Made by a program: the position numbers and the translations under genes | Shown here: piece by piece, positions 19,337-27,583 of the stretch | Position numbering within the stretch: the stretch's first letter is position 1 | Layout: each line of letters starts with the position of its first letter | The notes under the pieces: model-generated | What the model saw: only the letters and a program-made list of their open reading frames with translations | Database searches by the model: none | What the model was told of the DNA's origin: nothing | Assembly (NCBI RefSeq): GCF_031453675.1 | Contig: NZ_JAVIZX010000001.1 | Coordinates: forward strand, 1,736,001 to 1,800,000 | From: Paracidovorax wautersii | GTDB taxonomy: Bacteria > Pseudomonadota > Gammaproteobacteria > Burkholderiales > Burkholderiaceae_C | Direction of reading: 5' to 3' | DNA: 64,000 bases

Positions 19337-20088
19337 GCGGGCCCCTGCCGCTGCCCGCCATGCTGTTGGCTGCCGGCCGGGGCGAACGCATGCGCCCCCT
19401 GACCGACGCCACGCCCAAGCCGCTGCTGGCCGTGCAGGGCCGCCCCCTGCTGGAATGGCACCTGGCCGCGCTGGCGGCCGCGGGCGTGGAACGCGCCGTG
19501 GTCAACACCGCCTGGCTGGGCGAGCAGATTCCGCAGCGGTTTGGCAGTGTTTTTGCCTCGCAGCCCTTGCTGGATAAGCGCAAGGCGCTATCAATTTCAT
19601 ACTCGCATGAAGGGCGCGACTTCGGCCATGCGCTGGAGACGGCCGGCGGCATCGCCCGCGCGCTGCCGCAGCTGGGCCCGGTGTTCTGGCTGGCGGCGGG
19701 GGACGTGTTCGCACCCGACTTCGTCTTCGACCCGGACGCGGCGCAGCGCTTCACCCACGCCGACGCGCTCGCGCACCTGTGGCTGGTGCCCAACCCGGCG
19801 CACAACGCGCGCGGCGATTTCGGCCTGGCGGAGGACGGCCGTGCGCTGAACCTGCCGGCCGACCATCCCGGCCCGCGCTACACCTACAGCACCATCGCCC
19901 TGCTGCGCGCGGCGCTGTTCACCGCGCCGTGGTGCAACATCCCGGCGGGCAACCCGGGCGGCGCGCAGGCCGCTTTGGGCCCGCTGCTGCGCCGCGCCAT
20001 GGACGCCGGGCGCGTCACCGCGTCGCTCTACACCGGCCGCTGGACCGACGTGGGCACGCCGGAGCGGCTGGCCGACCTGAACCGCTGA
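19333..20088 (+). CDS. murU: N-acetylmuramate-1-phosphate uridylyltransferase (MurU-like nucleotidyltransferase)
   Basis: This 251-residue nucleotidyltransferase has the signature AMLLAAGRGERMRPLTDATPKPLL, the GG motif in LETAGGIARALP, an Asp in WLAAGDVFAPD, and a C-terminal RWTDVGTPERLADLN. It matches MurU, which makes UDP-MurNAc in cell-wall recycling; other sugar nucleotidyltransferases are possible. Between the helix ending QRFG and the strand SISYSHEGRD lies an extra segment encoded by a dispersed repeat (19544-19611), keeping the frame open. It is coupled to speD by an ATGA overlap. Confidence 0.85.
   Translation: MSGPLPLPAMLLAAGRGERMRPLTDATPKPLLAVQGRPLLEWHLAALAAAGVERAVVNTAWLGEQIPQRFGSVFASQPLLDKRKALSISYSHEGRDFGHALETAGGIARALPQLGPVFWLAAGDVFAPDFVFDPDAAQRFTHADALAHLWLVPNPAHNARGDFGLAEDGRALNLPADHPGPRYTYSTIALLRAALFTAPWCNIPAGNPGGAQAALGPLLRRAMDAGRVTASLYTGRWTDVGTPERLADLNR
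19544..19611. repeat. Dispersed palindromic repeat, copy C, inside murU
   Basis: On the minus strand the segment reads GATAGCGCCTTGCGCTTATC followed by CAGCAAGGGCTGCGAGGC, the order and spacing of copies A and B. It is AT-richer than the flanking gene and translates in frame to SVFASQPLLDKRKALSIS, in a surface loop position between conserved motifs. Confidence 0.75.
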
Positions 20089-20109
20089 GCCGGCCGCCGC
20101 GGTGCGCCG

Positions 20110-20871
20110 CTAGCGGGCGGGCGCCACCGCCACCGCCGGCGCCGCAGGCTCCACCGCGATGGCCGGGCCCGGCTCGCAGCCGCGCAGCAGCCACTGGCTG
20201 GGTCGGAAGCGCGCGGCAGGGCCGTCCGGCGGCGGCTGTCCGATCTCGGCCTGCACGTCGTAGGCGATGTGCGGCACCTCGAACACCGCGATCTGCCCGC
20301 GCTTGCAGGCCAGGGCCGGCACCGCCCGGTGGACCACCCAGGCGCGGGTGGCGGCGTCGTAGCGGTAGAGCGGGCCCAGGCGCTGGTCCTGCGCCAGTTC
20401 CACGCGCGCCGGCGTCACCTGCAGGGCACTGGCGCGCACACCGGCCACCTCCACCGGCTGCGCGAAACGTACGGCTTCCAGGCCGTGCAGGGCCAGGGGC
20501 CGGTGCGGCTCGCCACGGTCGAACGGATCGGTGCGGTTGACGAGGCTGCCGGCGGGAATGACCAGCTCGCCATACGCAAAGTCCTGCGGCAGCACGAACC
20601 GCTGGCGGCTGGCGCGCAGCGCGGCGCCGTCCTGCCAGGCCTGCTGTGCGCTGTGCGCCAGGTACAGGCGCGCGGCCAGCACGGCGTCGCAGGCCAGCGC
20701 CACGCCCCACAGCACCTGCAGCGCCCGCCGGGTGAGCACCCATTTTTGCGTCAGCGGCGCCCAGCGGGCGTAGACGGCGTAGACCAGCAGCGCCCCGGTC
20801 AGCAGCAGCCCGGTGAGCGGCAGGAGCGTGGCGACGATGAAGCGCAGCAGCGAAGAGGCAAGGCCGGACAT
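20110..20871 (-). CDS. Unknown two-helix membrane protein
   Basis: I do not recognise this 253-residue protein. Two hydrophobic helices lie near the N-terminus (LLRFIVATLLPLTGLLLTGALLVYAV and ALQVLWGVALACDAVLAARLYLA), followed by a soluble domain of about 180 residues with VIPAGSLVNRTDPFDRGEP and two Cys (ALACKRGQ and LLRGCEPG) that may pair in the periplasm. The tail is Pro/Ala-rich. The start at 20871 is chosen because it precedes the hydrophobic region; a tandem octamer repeat lies immediately upstream. It is divergent from pepP. Confidence 0.65.
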   Translation of the reverse strand: MSGLASSLLRFIVATLLPLTGLLLTGALLVYAVYARWAPLTQKWVLTRRALQVLWGVALACDAVLAARLYLAHSAQQAWQDGAALRASRQRFVLPQDFAYGELVIPAGSLVNRTDPFDRGEPHRPLALHGLEAVRFAQPVEVAGVRASALQVTPARVELAQDQRLGPLYRYDAATRAWVVHRAVPALACKRGQIAVFEVPHIAYDVQAEIGQPPPDGPAARFRPSQWLLRGCEPGPAIAVEPAAPAVAVAPAR

Positions 20872-20876
20872 GGAAC

Positions 20877-20908
20877 GGGGCGGAGGGGCGGAGGGGCGGA
20901 GGGGCGGA
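20877..20908. repeat. Four perfect tandem copies of GGGGCGGA
   Basis: An 8-bp unit repeats four times without error in the 74-bp gap between the divergent start codons of the membrane protein (20871) and pepP (20946). It begins six bases before the membrane protein ATG, where the ribosome-binding site should be. Slipped-strand changes in copy number would alter spacing in this leader. Confidence 0.85.
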
Positions 20909-20945
20909 GTCTGCCATGCGCCGGGGCTTTGCAGATGCAAGCACA

Positions 20946-22346
20946 ATGGCGCGCATGACCGCCTCGACCGCCCTCTACGCCCAGCGCCGCGCCCGCCTTG
21001 CCTCGATGCTCGGCGAGGGCGGCATCGCCATCATTCCCACGGCCCCGGAGCGGCTGCGCAACCGCGACACCGACTACCTGTACCGGCACGACAGCTACTT
21101 CTACTACCTGACCGGCTTCACCGAGCCGGGCGCCTGCCTGGTGCTGGCGGCCGACGGCACGAGCACGCTGTTCTGCCAGCCCAAGGACCTCGAGCGCGAG
21201 ATCTGGGACGGCTACCGCCTGGGACCGGACGCCGCCGTGGCCGCGCTGGGCGTGGATGCGGCGCAATCGTCCGCCCAACTGGAGTCGCAGTTGCCGCGCC
21301 TGCTGGAGAACCGCAGCCGCGTCTGGTACCCGTTCGCCATCCATGCCGGGCTGGCCGCGCGCGTGGAGGGCTGGCTCAACCAGGTGCGGGCCCGCGTGCG
21401 CTACGGCGCGCTGTGCCCGGCGCAGCAGGACGATCTGTGCACCCTGCTTGACGAGATGCGCCTGGTGAAGGACGCGCACGAGCAGGACATCATGCGCGCC
21501 GCCTCGGTCATCAGCGCGGGTGCGCACATCCGCGCGATGCAGTGCAGCGCGCGCATGCTGCGCGATGGCCAGGACGTGCGGGAGTACCACCTCGATGCCG
21601 AGCTGCAGCATGAATTCCGCCGCCACGGCTCGCAGGCCGTGGCGTACAACTCCATCGTGGCCGCAGGCGCCAACGCCTGCGTGCTGCACTACCGCGCCGA
21701 CGCCGCTCCAGTGCGCGCCGGCGAGCTGGTGCTGATCGACGCCGGCTGCGAGCTGGACGGCTATGCCAGCGACATCACGCGCACCTTCCCGGCCAACGGC
21801 CAGTTCACCGGGCCGCAGCGCGCGCTGTACGACCTGGTGCTGGCCAGCCAGGAGGCCGCCGTGGCCGCCACCCGCGCCGGCGCACGCTTCAATGACCCGC
21901 ACGACGCCACCGTGGCCGTGCTGGCGCAGGGCATGCTCGACCTCGGCCTGCTCGACAAGAACAAGGTGGGCTCCGCCCAGGACGTGATCGACAGCCGGGC
22001 CTACTTCCAGTTCTACATGCACCGCACCGGCCACTGGCTGGGCATGGACGTGCACGACTGCGGCAGCTACGTGGAGCCCAGCGAGCTGGGCCAGGTGAGC
22101 GAGCGGCGCGATCCGCTCTCCGGCGAGGCCATCAAGAACCGCCCGAGCCGCATCCTGCGGCCCGGCATGGTGCTGACCATCGAGCCCGGCATCTACGTGC
22201 GCCCGGCCGAGGGTGTGCCCGAGGCGTACTGGAACACCGGCATCCGCATCGAGGACGACGCCATCGTGACCGACAGCGGCTGCGAGCTCATCACGCGGGG
22301 CGTGCCCGTGAAGGCCGACGAGATCGAAGCGCTGATGCGCGCCTAA
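20946..22346 (+). CDS. pepP: Xaa-Pro aminopeptidase
   Basis: This 466-residue M24B metallopeptidase removes N-terminal residues preceding proline. The five metal ligands are visible: Asp in LIDAGCELDGY and SDITRTFP, His in HRTGHWLGMDVHD, Glu in LTIEPGIYV and GIRIEDDAIV. The N-terminal creatinase-like domain begins YAQRRARLASML and includes NRDTDYLYRHDSYFYYLTGF. ATG 20946 or 20955 could start it; neither has a strong ribosome-binding site. Its stop overlaps the convergent gene at 22343. Confidence 0.95.
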   Translation: MARMTASTALYAQRRARLASMLGEGGIAIIPTAPERLRNRDTDYLYRHDSYFYYLTGFTEPGACLVLAADGTSTLFCQPKDLEREIWDGYRLGPDAAVAALGVDAAQSSAQLESQLPRLLENRSRVWYPFAIHAGLAARVEGWLNQVRARVRYGALCPAQQDDLCTLLDEMRLVKDAHEQDIMRAASVISAGAHIRAMQCSARMLRDGQDVREYHLDAELQHEFRRHGSQAVAYNSIVAAGANACVLHYRADAAPVRAGELVLIDAGCELDGYASDITRTFPANGQFTGPQRALYDLVLASQEAAVAATRAGARFNDPHDATVAVLAQGMLDLGLLDKNKVGSAQDVIDSRAYFQFYMHRTGHWLGMDVHDCGSYVEPSELGQVSERRDPLSGEAIKNRPSRILRPGMVLTIEPGIYVRPAEGVPEAYWNTGIRIEDDAIVTDSGCELITRGVPVKADEIEALMRA

Positions 22347-23008
22347 GCGCTCGTTTGCTGCCCTTCGCAAGATCGCAAGCAGGCTCTCACGCGCCACTGG
22401 GCACAGAACAGCGCGGCATACGCGCACAGTTCCGCCAGTTCCTCCAGGTTCTGCAGCGCCCATTCTTCGGTCCAGGGAATGGACAGGCCCATGTGCCCCT
22501 CTGCGGCGGTGGACAGCAGCAGGGCCGCCGCGAACAGTCCGATTTCCGCCAGCGGCAAGGCGCGCCGAAGCCACAGGGACTGCAGGGTGCGGTATTGCCG
22601 CGTGCGCACGAACACGGCCAGGCTGAAGGCCGCCAGCATGCCGACCACGGGGGCCACGGCGGGCTTGTAGTCAAGCTGCTGGGTGGAGGAGAACGTGGGC
22701 CCCGTCTGTGCAGAGAAGTCGAGCGGCGTCAGCAGGGCCGCACCCCAGCTCAGTTCCCGGCCGACCATGATGAACCAGATCGGTGCCACCATCCACCAGA
22801 AGGCGCGCAGGCGCCCGGCTTCGGACTGGGCGGCGCAGTGCAATGCGGAGACGCCGCCCCAGAACAGCAGCGCGGCCTGTGCGTTCTCGACGGGCCCGTT
22901 TTCCCAGCCGGTCCAGTGCGGCAGCAGGGGCGCCAGCAGATAGCTGGCGATCAAACCGAAGGCGATGGCGGCGAGGGCGATGGGATTCCGGGGTGATGTG
23001 GTGGGCAT
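22343..23008 (-). CDS. Unknown polytopic membrane protein
   Basis: I do not recognise a named family in this protein of about 221 residues. It has roughly six hydrophobic helices (IALAAIAFGLIASYLLAPLL, AALLFWGGVSALHCAA, FWWMVAPIWFIMVGREL, PVVGMLAAFSLAVFV, ALPLAEIGLFAAALLLS and LCAYAALFCAQW). An acidic run, ENGPVENAQA near the start and QNLEELAEL before the last helix, stands out. I take ATG 23008; an in-frame TTG at 23038 is an alternative. It follows the azurin gene closely, so a shared transcript is possible. Confidence 0.65.
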   Translation of the reverse strand: MPTTSPRNPIALAAIAFGLIASYLLAPLLPHWTGWENGPVENAQAALLFWGGVSALHCAAQSEAGRLRAFWWMVAPIWFIMVGRELSWGAALLTPLDFSAQTGPTFSSTQQLDYKPAVAPVVGMLAAFSLAVFVRTRQYRTLQSLWLRRALPLAEIGLFAAALLLSTAAEGHMGLSIPWTEEWALQNLEELAELCAYAALFCAQWRVRACLRSCEGQQTSA

Positions 23009-23053
23009 CGGCGACAGGCAGGGATCGGGCGTTGGCAAGGGGGCGACGGTGGA

Positions 23054-23554
23054 TCAGTCCACCAGCACCAGCTGGCCGCGCATGGGCTCGGCGTGCGTGG
23101 GGAACGAGCAGTAGTAGGTGTAGCGCTCGCCCGCCTTCAGCCGCGACACGGGGAAGGTGACGGATGCGTGCTCGCCGCCCGACAGCATCTGCGTGGCGGC
23201 GATCACGCGTGCATCGCCCTGGGCGACCCAGGCGCGGTCCGGGCCAGCGCTCAGCCCTGCGGCGATCACGGCATCGATGTCGGCCGAGCGCGCCAGCACC
23301 CAGTTGTGGCCGGCTTCCTGCCAGGGCTTCTTGCCGGTGTGCACCAGGTGCACGGTGAAGGTGGCGCACTGGCGGCTCACGCGGATTTCCTGCGCACTGA
23401 AGCGCTTGCCGGGCTGGCCCTCGATCGAGGCTTCGCAGGCGCTGGCGGTCGGCGTGTGGCCGGCAGGGTGGGCAGGCTGGGCCTGCGCCAGGGTGGCAAG
23501 GGCGCTCAGCGCGAGGCCGCTCAGCACGGATCGGGACCAGGACAGATGGGACAT
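23054..23554 (-). CDS. azu: Azurin
   Basis: This 166-residue periplasmic type 1 copper protein carries electrons to respiratory or peroxidase partners. A signal peptide ends LATLAQAQ. Copper ligands are His in AGHNWVLA, and Cys, His and Met in YYCSFPTHAEPMRG with the correct spacing (Cys+5 His, His+4 Met). The azurin opening CEASIEGQPGKRFSAQEIRV and a disulphide Cys in SRQCATFTV are present. GAGGAG lies upstream of the ATG at 23554. Confidence 0.95.
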   Translation of the reverse strand: MSHLSWSRSVLSGLALSALATLAQAQPAHPAGHTPTASACEASIEGQPGKRFSAQEIRVSRQCATFTVHLVHTGKKPWQEAGHNWVLARSADIDAVIAAGLSAGPDRAWVAQGDARVIAATQMLSGGEHASVTFPVSRLKAGERYTYYCSFPTHAEPMRGQLVLVD

Positions 23555-23608
23555 GGATAACTCCTCAGGAGGTGAAAGAAAGGGGGAGAGGGGGCGGGCC
23601 GGGCGGCG

Positions 23609-24409
23609 TCAAGCGGCACGGAGTCCGTCCACGATGACCTGCGGCACCCCGCGCGAGCACGGCTCCACGCGCGCCTGCACGCCATACACGCGCGCCAGCA
23701 GCGCGGGGTCGATGGCCCGGGCGGGCGGGCCGTCGGCCTGCAACCGGCCGTCGCGCAGCACCAGCACGCGGTCGGCGTGGCGCAGGGCGACGCCCAGGTC
23801 GTGCAGCACCACCAGCGTGACCATCCGGTGGCGCTCGGTTTCCTCGCGCACCAGCGACATCACGTGGAACTGGTGGTTCAGGTCGAGCGCGGACAGCGGC
23901 TCGTCCAGCAGCAGCACGCGCGGCTGGCGGATCAGTGCCTGCGCCAGGCCGGCCAGCTGCGCCTGCCCGCCCGAGAGCTCGTCCAGGTGCCGCATGGCCA
24001 GGTGGGCGATGCCCAGGCGCTCCAGCAGCGTTGCGCCCTCCTGCACGGCGTCGTGCGCGCGCAGGCCGTCGCCGGTGCGGGCGTCGTGGGGCGAGGCATT
24101 GCGCGCCGCCAGCAGCGACTCGACCACGCGCAGGTGCACGGCCGCGGGCAGCGCCTGCGGCAGGTAGACGATGCGGCGCGCGCGCTCGGCCAGGCTGGCG
24201 CGCTCCAGCGCCTGGCCTTCCAGCGTCACGCGGCCCTCGGCGCGCACCAGTCCCGCCAGGGCCCGCAGCAGCGTGGACTTGCCACTGCCGTTGGGCCCCA
24301 GCACGGCGGTCACGGTGCCCGGCTGCAGCGCAGCGACGCTGAGGCCGTCGATCACGCGGCGGCGCCCGTAGGCCACGCCCAAGCGTTCGATGTGCAGGCC
24401 GGCGCTCAT
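23609..24409 (-). CDS. Iron-type ABC transporter ATP-binding protein (FecE/FhuC-like)
   Basis: This 266-residue ATPase energises import across the inner membrane. Walker A is GPNGSGKST, the signature LDELSGGQAQLAGLAQAL, Walker B RVLLLDEPLSALD, and the switch His lies in TLVVLHDLG. It resembles the FecE/FhuC/BtuD group for iron chelates, heme or B12. Its ATG overlaps the permease stop (ATGA), so the three transporter genes form one operon. Confidence 0.92.
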   Translation of the reverse strand: MSAGLHIERLGVAYGRRRVIDGLSVAALQPGTVTAVLGPNGSGKSTLLRALAGLVRAEGRVTLEGQALERASLAERARRIVYLPQALPAAVHLRVVESLLAARNASPHDARTGDGLRAHDAVQEGATLLERLGIAHLAMRHLDELSGGQAQLAGLAQALIRQPRVLLLDEPLSALDLNHQFHVMSLVREETERHRMVTLVVLHDLGVALRHADRVLVLRDGRLQADGPPARAIDPALLARVYGVQARVEPCSRGVPQVIVDGLRAA

Positions 24410-25491
24410 GCGCGCCCCCGCGTGCGCAGCACGATGGCCAGGAAGAACGGAATGCCCACCAGCGAGGTGACGATGCCCACGGGAATGACCACGCCGTTGA
24501 TCAGCGTCTTGGACGCGATGGAGGCCAGCGACAGCACCAGCGCGCCCGTGAGCGCTGCGGCCGGCAGGTAGAAGCGGTGGTCGTCGCCCACCAGCCGGCG
24601 CGCGATGTGCGGCGCCACCAGGCCGATGAAGCCGATGCTGCCCACGAAGGCCACCGACAGCGCGGCCAGCAGGCTGATGCGCAGCAGCGCGCCCAGGCGC
24701 AGCCGGCGCACGTCCACGCCGAAGCTGGCAGCGCGGTCTTCGCCCAGGCGCAGGGCGGTGAGGCGCCAGGCGTTGGCGAGCGAGAACGGCACCACCACCG
24801 CGAGCGCCGCCGCCAGGGCCGCCAGCTTGGGCCAGGTGGCGCGCGACAGGCTGCCCATGGTCCAGAACACCAGGCCCTGCAGCGCCTCGGCCGTGGCCAC
24901 GAACTGCAGCAGCGACACCAGCGCGTTGAAGCTGAACACCAGCGCGATGCCGAACAGCACCACGCCCGTGGCGCTCATGCCGCCCCAGCGCGCCACCAGG
25001 TCCAGCAGCAGGGCCGAGGCCATGGCGAAGAGGAAGGCATTGGCCGGCACGGCCCATGCGGCGGGCACGCCGGGCACGCTCCAGCCGAGCACGATGGCCA
25101 GCGCCGCGCCGAAGGCTGCGGCGGACGACAGGCCCAGCGTGAACGGGCTGGCCAGCGGGTTGGCGAGCACGGTCTGCATCTCCGCACCCGCCAGGCCCAG
25201 CGCCAGGCCCACGGCCACGGCCATCAGCGCGTAAGGCATGCGGATGTCCCAGACGATCACGCGCAGTGCGGGCGGTGCGTGGGCGGCATCCAGCAGCGTG
25301 TCGCGCAACTGCGCGAGGGTCAGGCCCGAGGGGCCGGTCGTGAAGTCCAGCAGCAGCGCCACGGCGATGCCGGTGGCGAGCGCTGCCAGCACCAGCAGGC
25401 GCAGCCCGGCCAGGCGGCGGTAGGCCTGTTGCAACGGTGTCTGCGGGGCGGTGGCGGACAGCGGGAGGGCGGGCGTGGTGGCCGCGTTCAA
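24406..25491 (-). CDS. Iron-type ABC transporter permease (FecCD family)
   Basis: This permease of 361 residues has about nine to ten membrane helices and the FecCD features RMPYALMAVAVGLALGLAGAEMQ, NPLASPFTLGLSSAAAFGAALAI, DRAASFGVDVRRL, and GSIGFIGLVAPHIARRLVGDDHR, which contacts the ATPase. The start is a TTG (25489-25491) overlapping the stop of the binding-protein gene (TTGA), chosen because coupling and family length agree. One permease gene is present, so it should act as a homodimer. Confidence 0.92.
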   Translation of the reverse strand: MNAATTPALPLSATAPQTPLQQAYRRLAGLRLLVLAALATGIAVALLLDFTTGPSGLTLAQLRDTLLDAAHAPPALRVIVWDIRMPYALMAVAVGLALGLAGAEMQTVLANPLASPFTLGLSSAAAFGAALAIVLGWSVPGVPAAWAVPANAFLFAMASALLLDLVARWGGMSATGVVLFGIALVFSFNALVSLLQFVATAEALQGLVFWTMGSLSRATWPKLAALAAALAVVVPFSLANAWRLTALRLGEDRAASFGVDVRRLRLGALLRISLLAALSVAFVGSIGFIGLVAPHIARRLVGDDHRFYLPAAALTGALVLSLASIASKTLINGVVIPVGIVTSLVGIPFFLAIVLRTRGRA

Positions 25492-26654
25492 CGCGCCGCT
25501 CCGCCGGGGGCGGGGCGCAGGTCGCCCCAGTACGCGCCCTGCAGCGGCAGGGCCTTCAGGAAGCGGCGGTTGATCTCGTCCTGCGTGGCTTGCGGATCGA
25601 GGTCGGTGAAACGCTCGGGATAGAACCACTTGGCCATGGCCTCGATGGCGAGGATGTTGGTCGGCGCGTCGTAGAAGTTGTGCCACAGGCCATGGGCGCG
25701 GCCCTGGCGCACGGCGGGCAGCACCTCGAAACCCGGGCGTGCGGTCAGCGCCTGCAGGCTGGCCGACAGGTCCGCAGGCGCCACGCCGGCACCGGCCTTG
25801 AGCATCAGCCGGTTGCCCTGCGGGCGGCTGCCGGTGGCGATGTAGACCGCCGGGTCCTGCGCGATCAGCGCCTCCAGGTGCAGGTCGCCGATGGCGCCCG
25901 GCACCTTGCCTTCGGCCACGTTCACGCCGCCCGCTGCGGTGATGAATTCGCCCATGTTGCCCTGGCCCACGGTGTGGCAGCAGCCGTCCCACACGCCGGC
26001 CAGCAGCTCGGCGAAGACGCGCGGGCGCTGGGCATCGGGGATGGACTGCACGCGCGAGCGCACGCGCTGCAGGTGCTCTTCATAGAAGCGCGCATAGGCC
26101 TCGGCGGCCGCTTCGCGGTGGATGGCCTGGCCCAGGATGCGCATGCTGGCCAGCGTGTGCTGCACGGGCTGGGCGCGGAAGTCGATGAACACCACGGGCA
26201 CGCCGGCCTTCTCCAGCTCCTTCACCAGCCCGCTCTGGCGTCCCGGGCCGTGGCCGCCCAGGCCGAAGATGGCGATGTCGGGGCGGGTGGAGACGCTCTG
26301 CTCCGAACTCACACTGTCCTCCGACGTGCGCCCGATCACGGGAATGCGGTCGATGGCCGGAAAGCGCTTGCGGACGTCGGCATAGCCATTGGGGTCGGCG
26401 AACGGCAGCTCGCCCTGCCAGCCGGCGATGCGCGCCAGGGGCTGGCCGCCTTCGATGAGCGCCAGCGCATACAGGAACCGGCCTTCGCCGAGCAGGATGC
26501 GATCGACCTGGGCAGGGATCTCGACCGTGCGGCCGACGATGTCGACCACGGTGCGCGGCGGTGCCGCCAGCGAGGGCAGGGCGAAGGAGGCGCAGAGCGC
26601 GCCGGCGGTGCACACGCGCAGCAGGGCGCGGCGGAGAAGAGAGCGAGAGGTCAT
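25488..26654 (-). CDS. Iron-type ABC transporter periplasmic binding protein
   Basis: This protein of 388 residues has a Sec signal (RVCTAGALCASFALPSLAA) and a class III binding fold starting RTVVDIVGRTVEIPAQVDRILL. The lobes include PDIAIFGLGGHG, VPVVFIDFRAQP and FITAAGGVNVAEGKVPG, as in iron-chelate or heme receptors. An insert with paired Cys (WDGCCHTVGQ) is unusual and could touch ligand. I use ATG 26654; ATG 26684 is possible but would sit almost on the Fur-like box. First gene of the transporter operon. Confidence 0.85.
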   Translation of the reverse strand: MTSRSLLRRALLRVCTAGALCASFALPSLAAPPRTVVDIVGRTVEIPAQVDRILLGEGRFLYALALIEGGQPLARIAGWQGELPFADPNGYADVRKRFPAIDRIPVIGRTSEDSVSSEQSVSTRPDIAIFGLGGHGPGRQSGLVKELEKAGVPVVFIDFRAQPVQHTLASMRILGQAIHREAAAEAYARFYEEHLQRVRSRVQSIPDAQRPRVFAELLAGVWDGCCHTVGQGNMGEFITAAGGVNVAEGKVPGAIGDLHLEALIAQDPAVYIATGSRPQGNRLMLKAGAGVAPADLSASLQALTARPGFEVLPAVRQGRAHGLWHNFYDAPTNILAIEAMAKWFYPERFTDLDPQATQDEINRRFLKALPLQGAYWGDLRPAPGGAAR

Positions 26655-26687
26655 GGCACGGGCCGCGATGCGCGCGGAGGGCATCCT

Positions 26688-26706
26688 TAGAATGCAAATC
26701 GTTCTT
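26688..26706 (-). promoter_or_regulatory. Fur-like box upstream of the ABC transporter operon
   Basis: By hand the 19 bases match the Fur consensus at 12 positions, centred on GCAAATCGTTCTT. The site lies just upstream of the binding-protein start region, where iron-replete Fur would repress. It is weaker than the box at 10160. Confidence 0.55.
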
Positions 26707-26836
26707 GTTGAAAACGGTGCACTCTAGTGAGGCGATCGATCGAACGGGCGGTGTCCCGGGGCCCGAATGCAATGCCATGTTGCAGTGCTGGCGGCCAACA
26801 TATTCCATTACAAATCCACGCCCGGAGGGGGCCGGC

Positions 26837-27583
26837 ATGAGTGCGCCGACGGGTGCCGAGGGCGCACGCATCCTCATCGTGGACGACGACCCCGAGATCC
26901 GCGAGCTGCTGTGCGACTACCTGCGCGCGGCGGGCCTGCGCCCCACGGCCGTGGCCGACGGGGATGCGATGTGGCAATGGCTGGCGCGGCACACGGCCGA
27001 TCTGGTGGTGCTCGACCTGATGCTGCCCGGCACCGACGGCCTGGCGCTGTGCCGCGCGCTGCGCGAGCGCACGCACATTCCGGTGGTCATGCTCACGGCA
27101 CGGGGTGCGCTGCTCGACCGCATCCTGGGGCTGGAGATGGGCGCGGACGACTACCTGCCCAAGCCCTTCGATCCGCGCGAGCTGCTGGCCCGCATCAACG
27201 TGGTGCTGCGCCGCGCGCGGCAGTTGCCGGCGCACCTGCACGAGCCCGAGATGGCGGCCGCGCTGCAGTTTGCGGGCTGGTGCCTGGATGCACGGGCGCG
27301 CCAGCTCGTCTCGCCCGCCGGCGTGGTGGTGGCGCTGGCGCAGTCGGACTTCCGCGTGATGCAGGCGCTGGCGCAGAACCCGCACCGCACGCTCAGCCGC
27401 GACTACCTGGCCGAGCACGCCTTCGGCAAGGAACGTTCGGCGCTCGACCGCGCCGTGGACGTGTGCGTGAGCCGCCTGCGCCAGCACCTGGAGGACGACC
27501 CGCGCCAGGCGCGCCTGATCCGCACCGTGCGCAACGCGGGCTACCAGCTGGCCTGCGACGTGGTGGCGCAGCCGCAGCCATGA
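26837..27583 (+). CDS. OmpR-family response regulator
   Basis: This 248-residue regulator has the receiver domain (ILIVDDDPEIRELL, phospho-Asp in DLVVLDLMLPGTDG, VVMLTARG, DDYLPKPFDPRELLARI) and a winged helix ending LIRTVRNAGYQLACDV. GGAGGGGG precedes the ATG at 26837. It overlaps its kinase (ATGA, 27580-27583) and is divergent from the ABC importer, so control of iron/heme uptake is plausible, but the target is not shown. Confidence 0.92.
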   Translation: MSAPTGAEGARILIVDDDPEIRELLCDYLRAAGLRPTAVADGDAMWQWLARHTADLVVLDLMLPGTDGLALCRALRERTHIPVVMLTARGALLDRILGLEMGADDYLPKPFDPRELLARINVVLRRARQLPAHLHEPEMAAALQFAGWCLDARARQLVSPAGVVVALAQSDFRVMQALAQNPHRTLSRDYLAEHAFGKERSALDRAVDVCVSRLRQHLEDDPRQARLIRTVRNAGYQLACDVVAQPQP

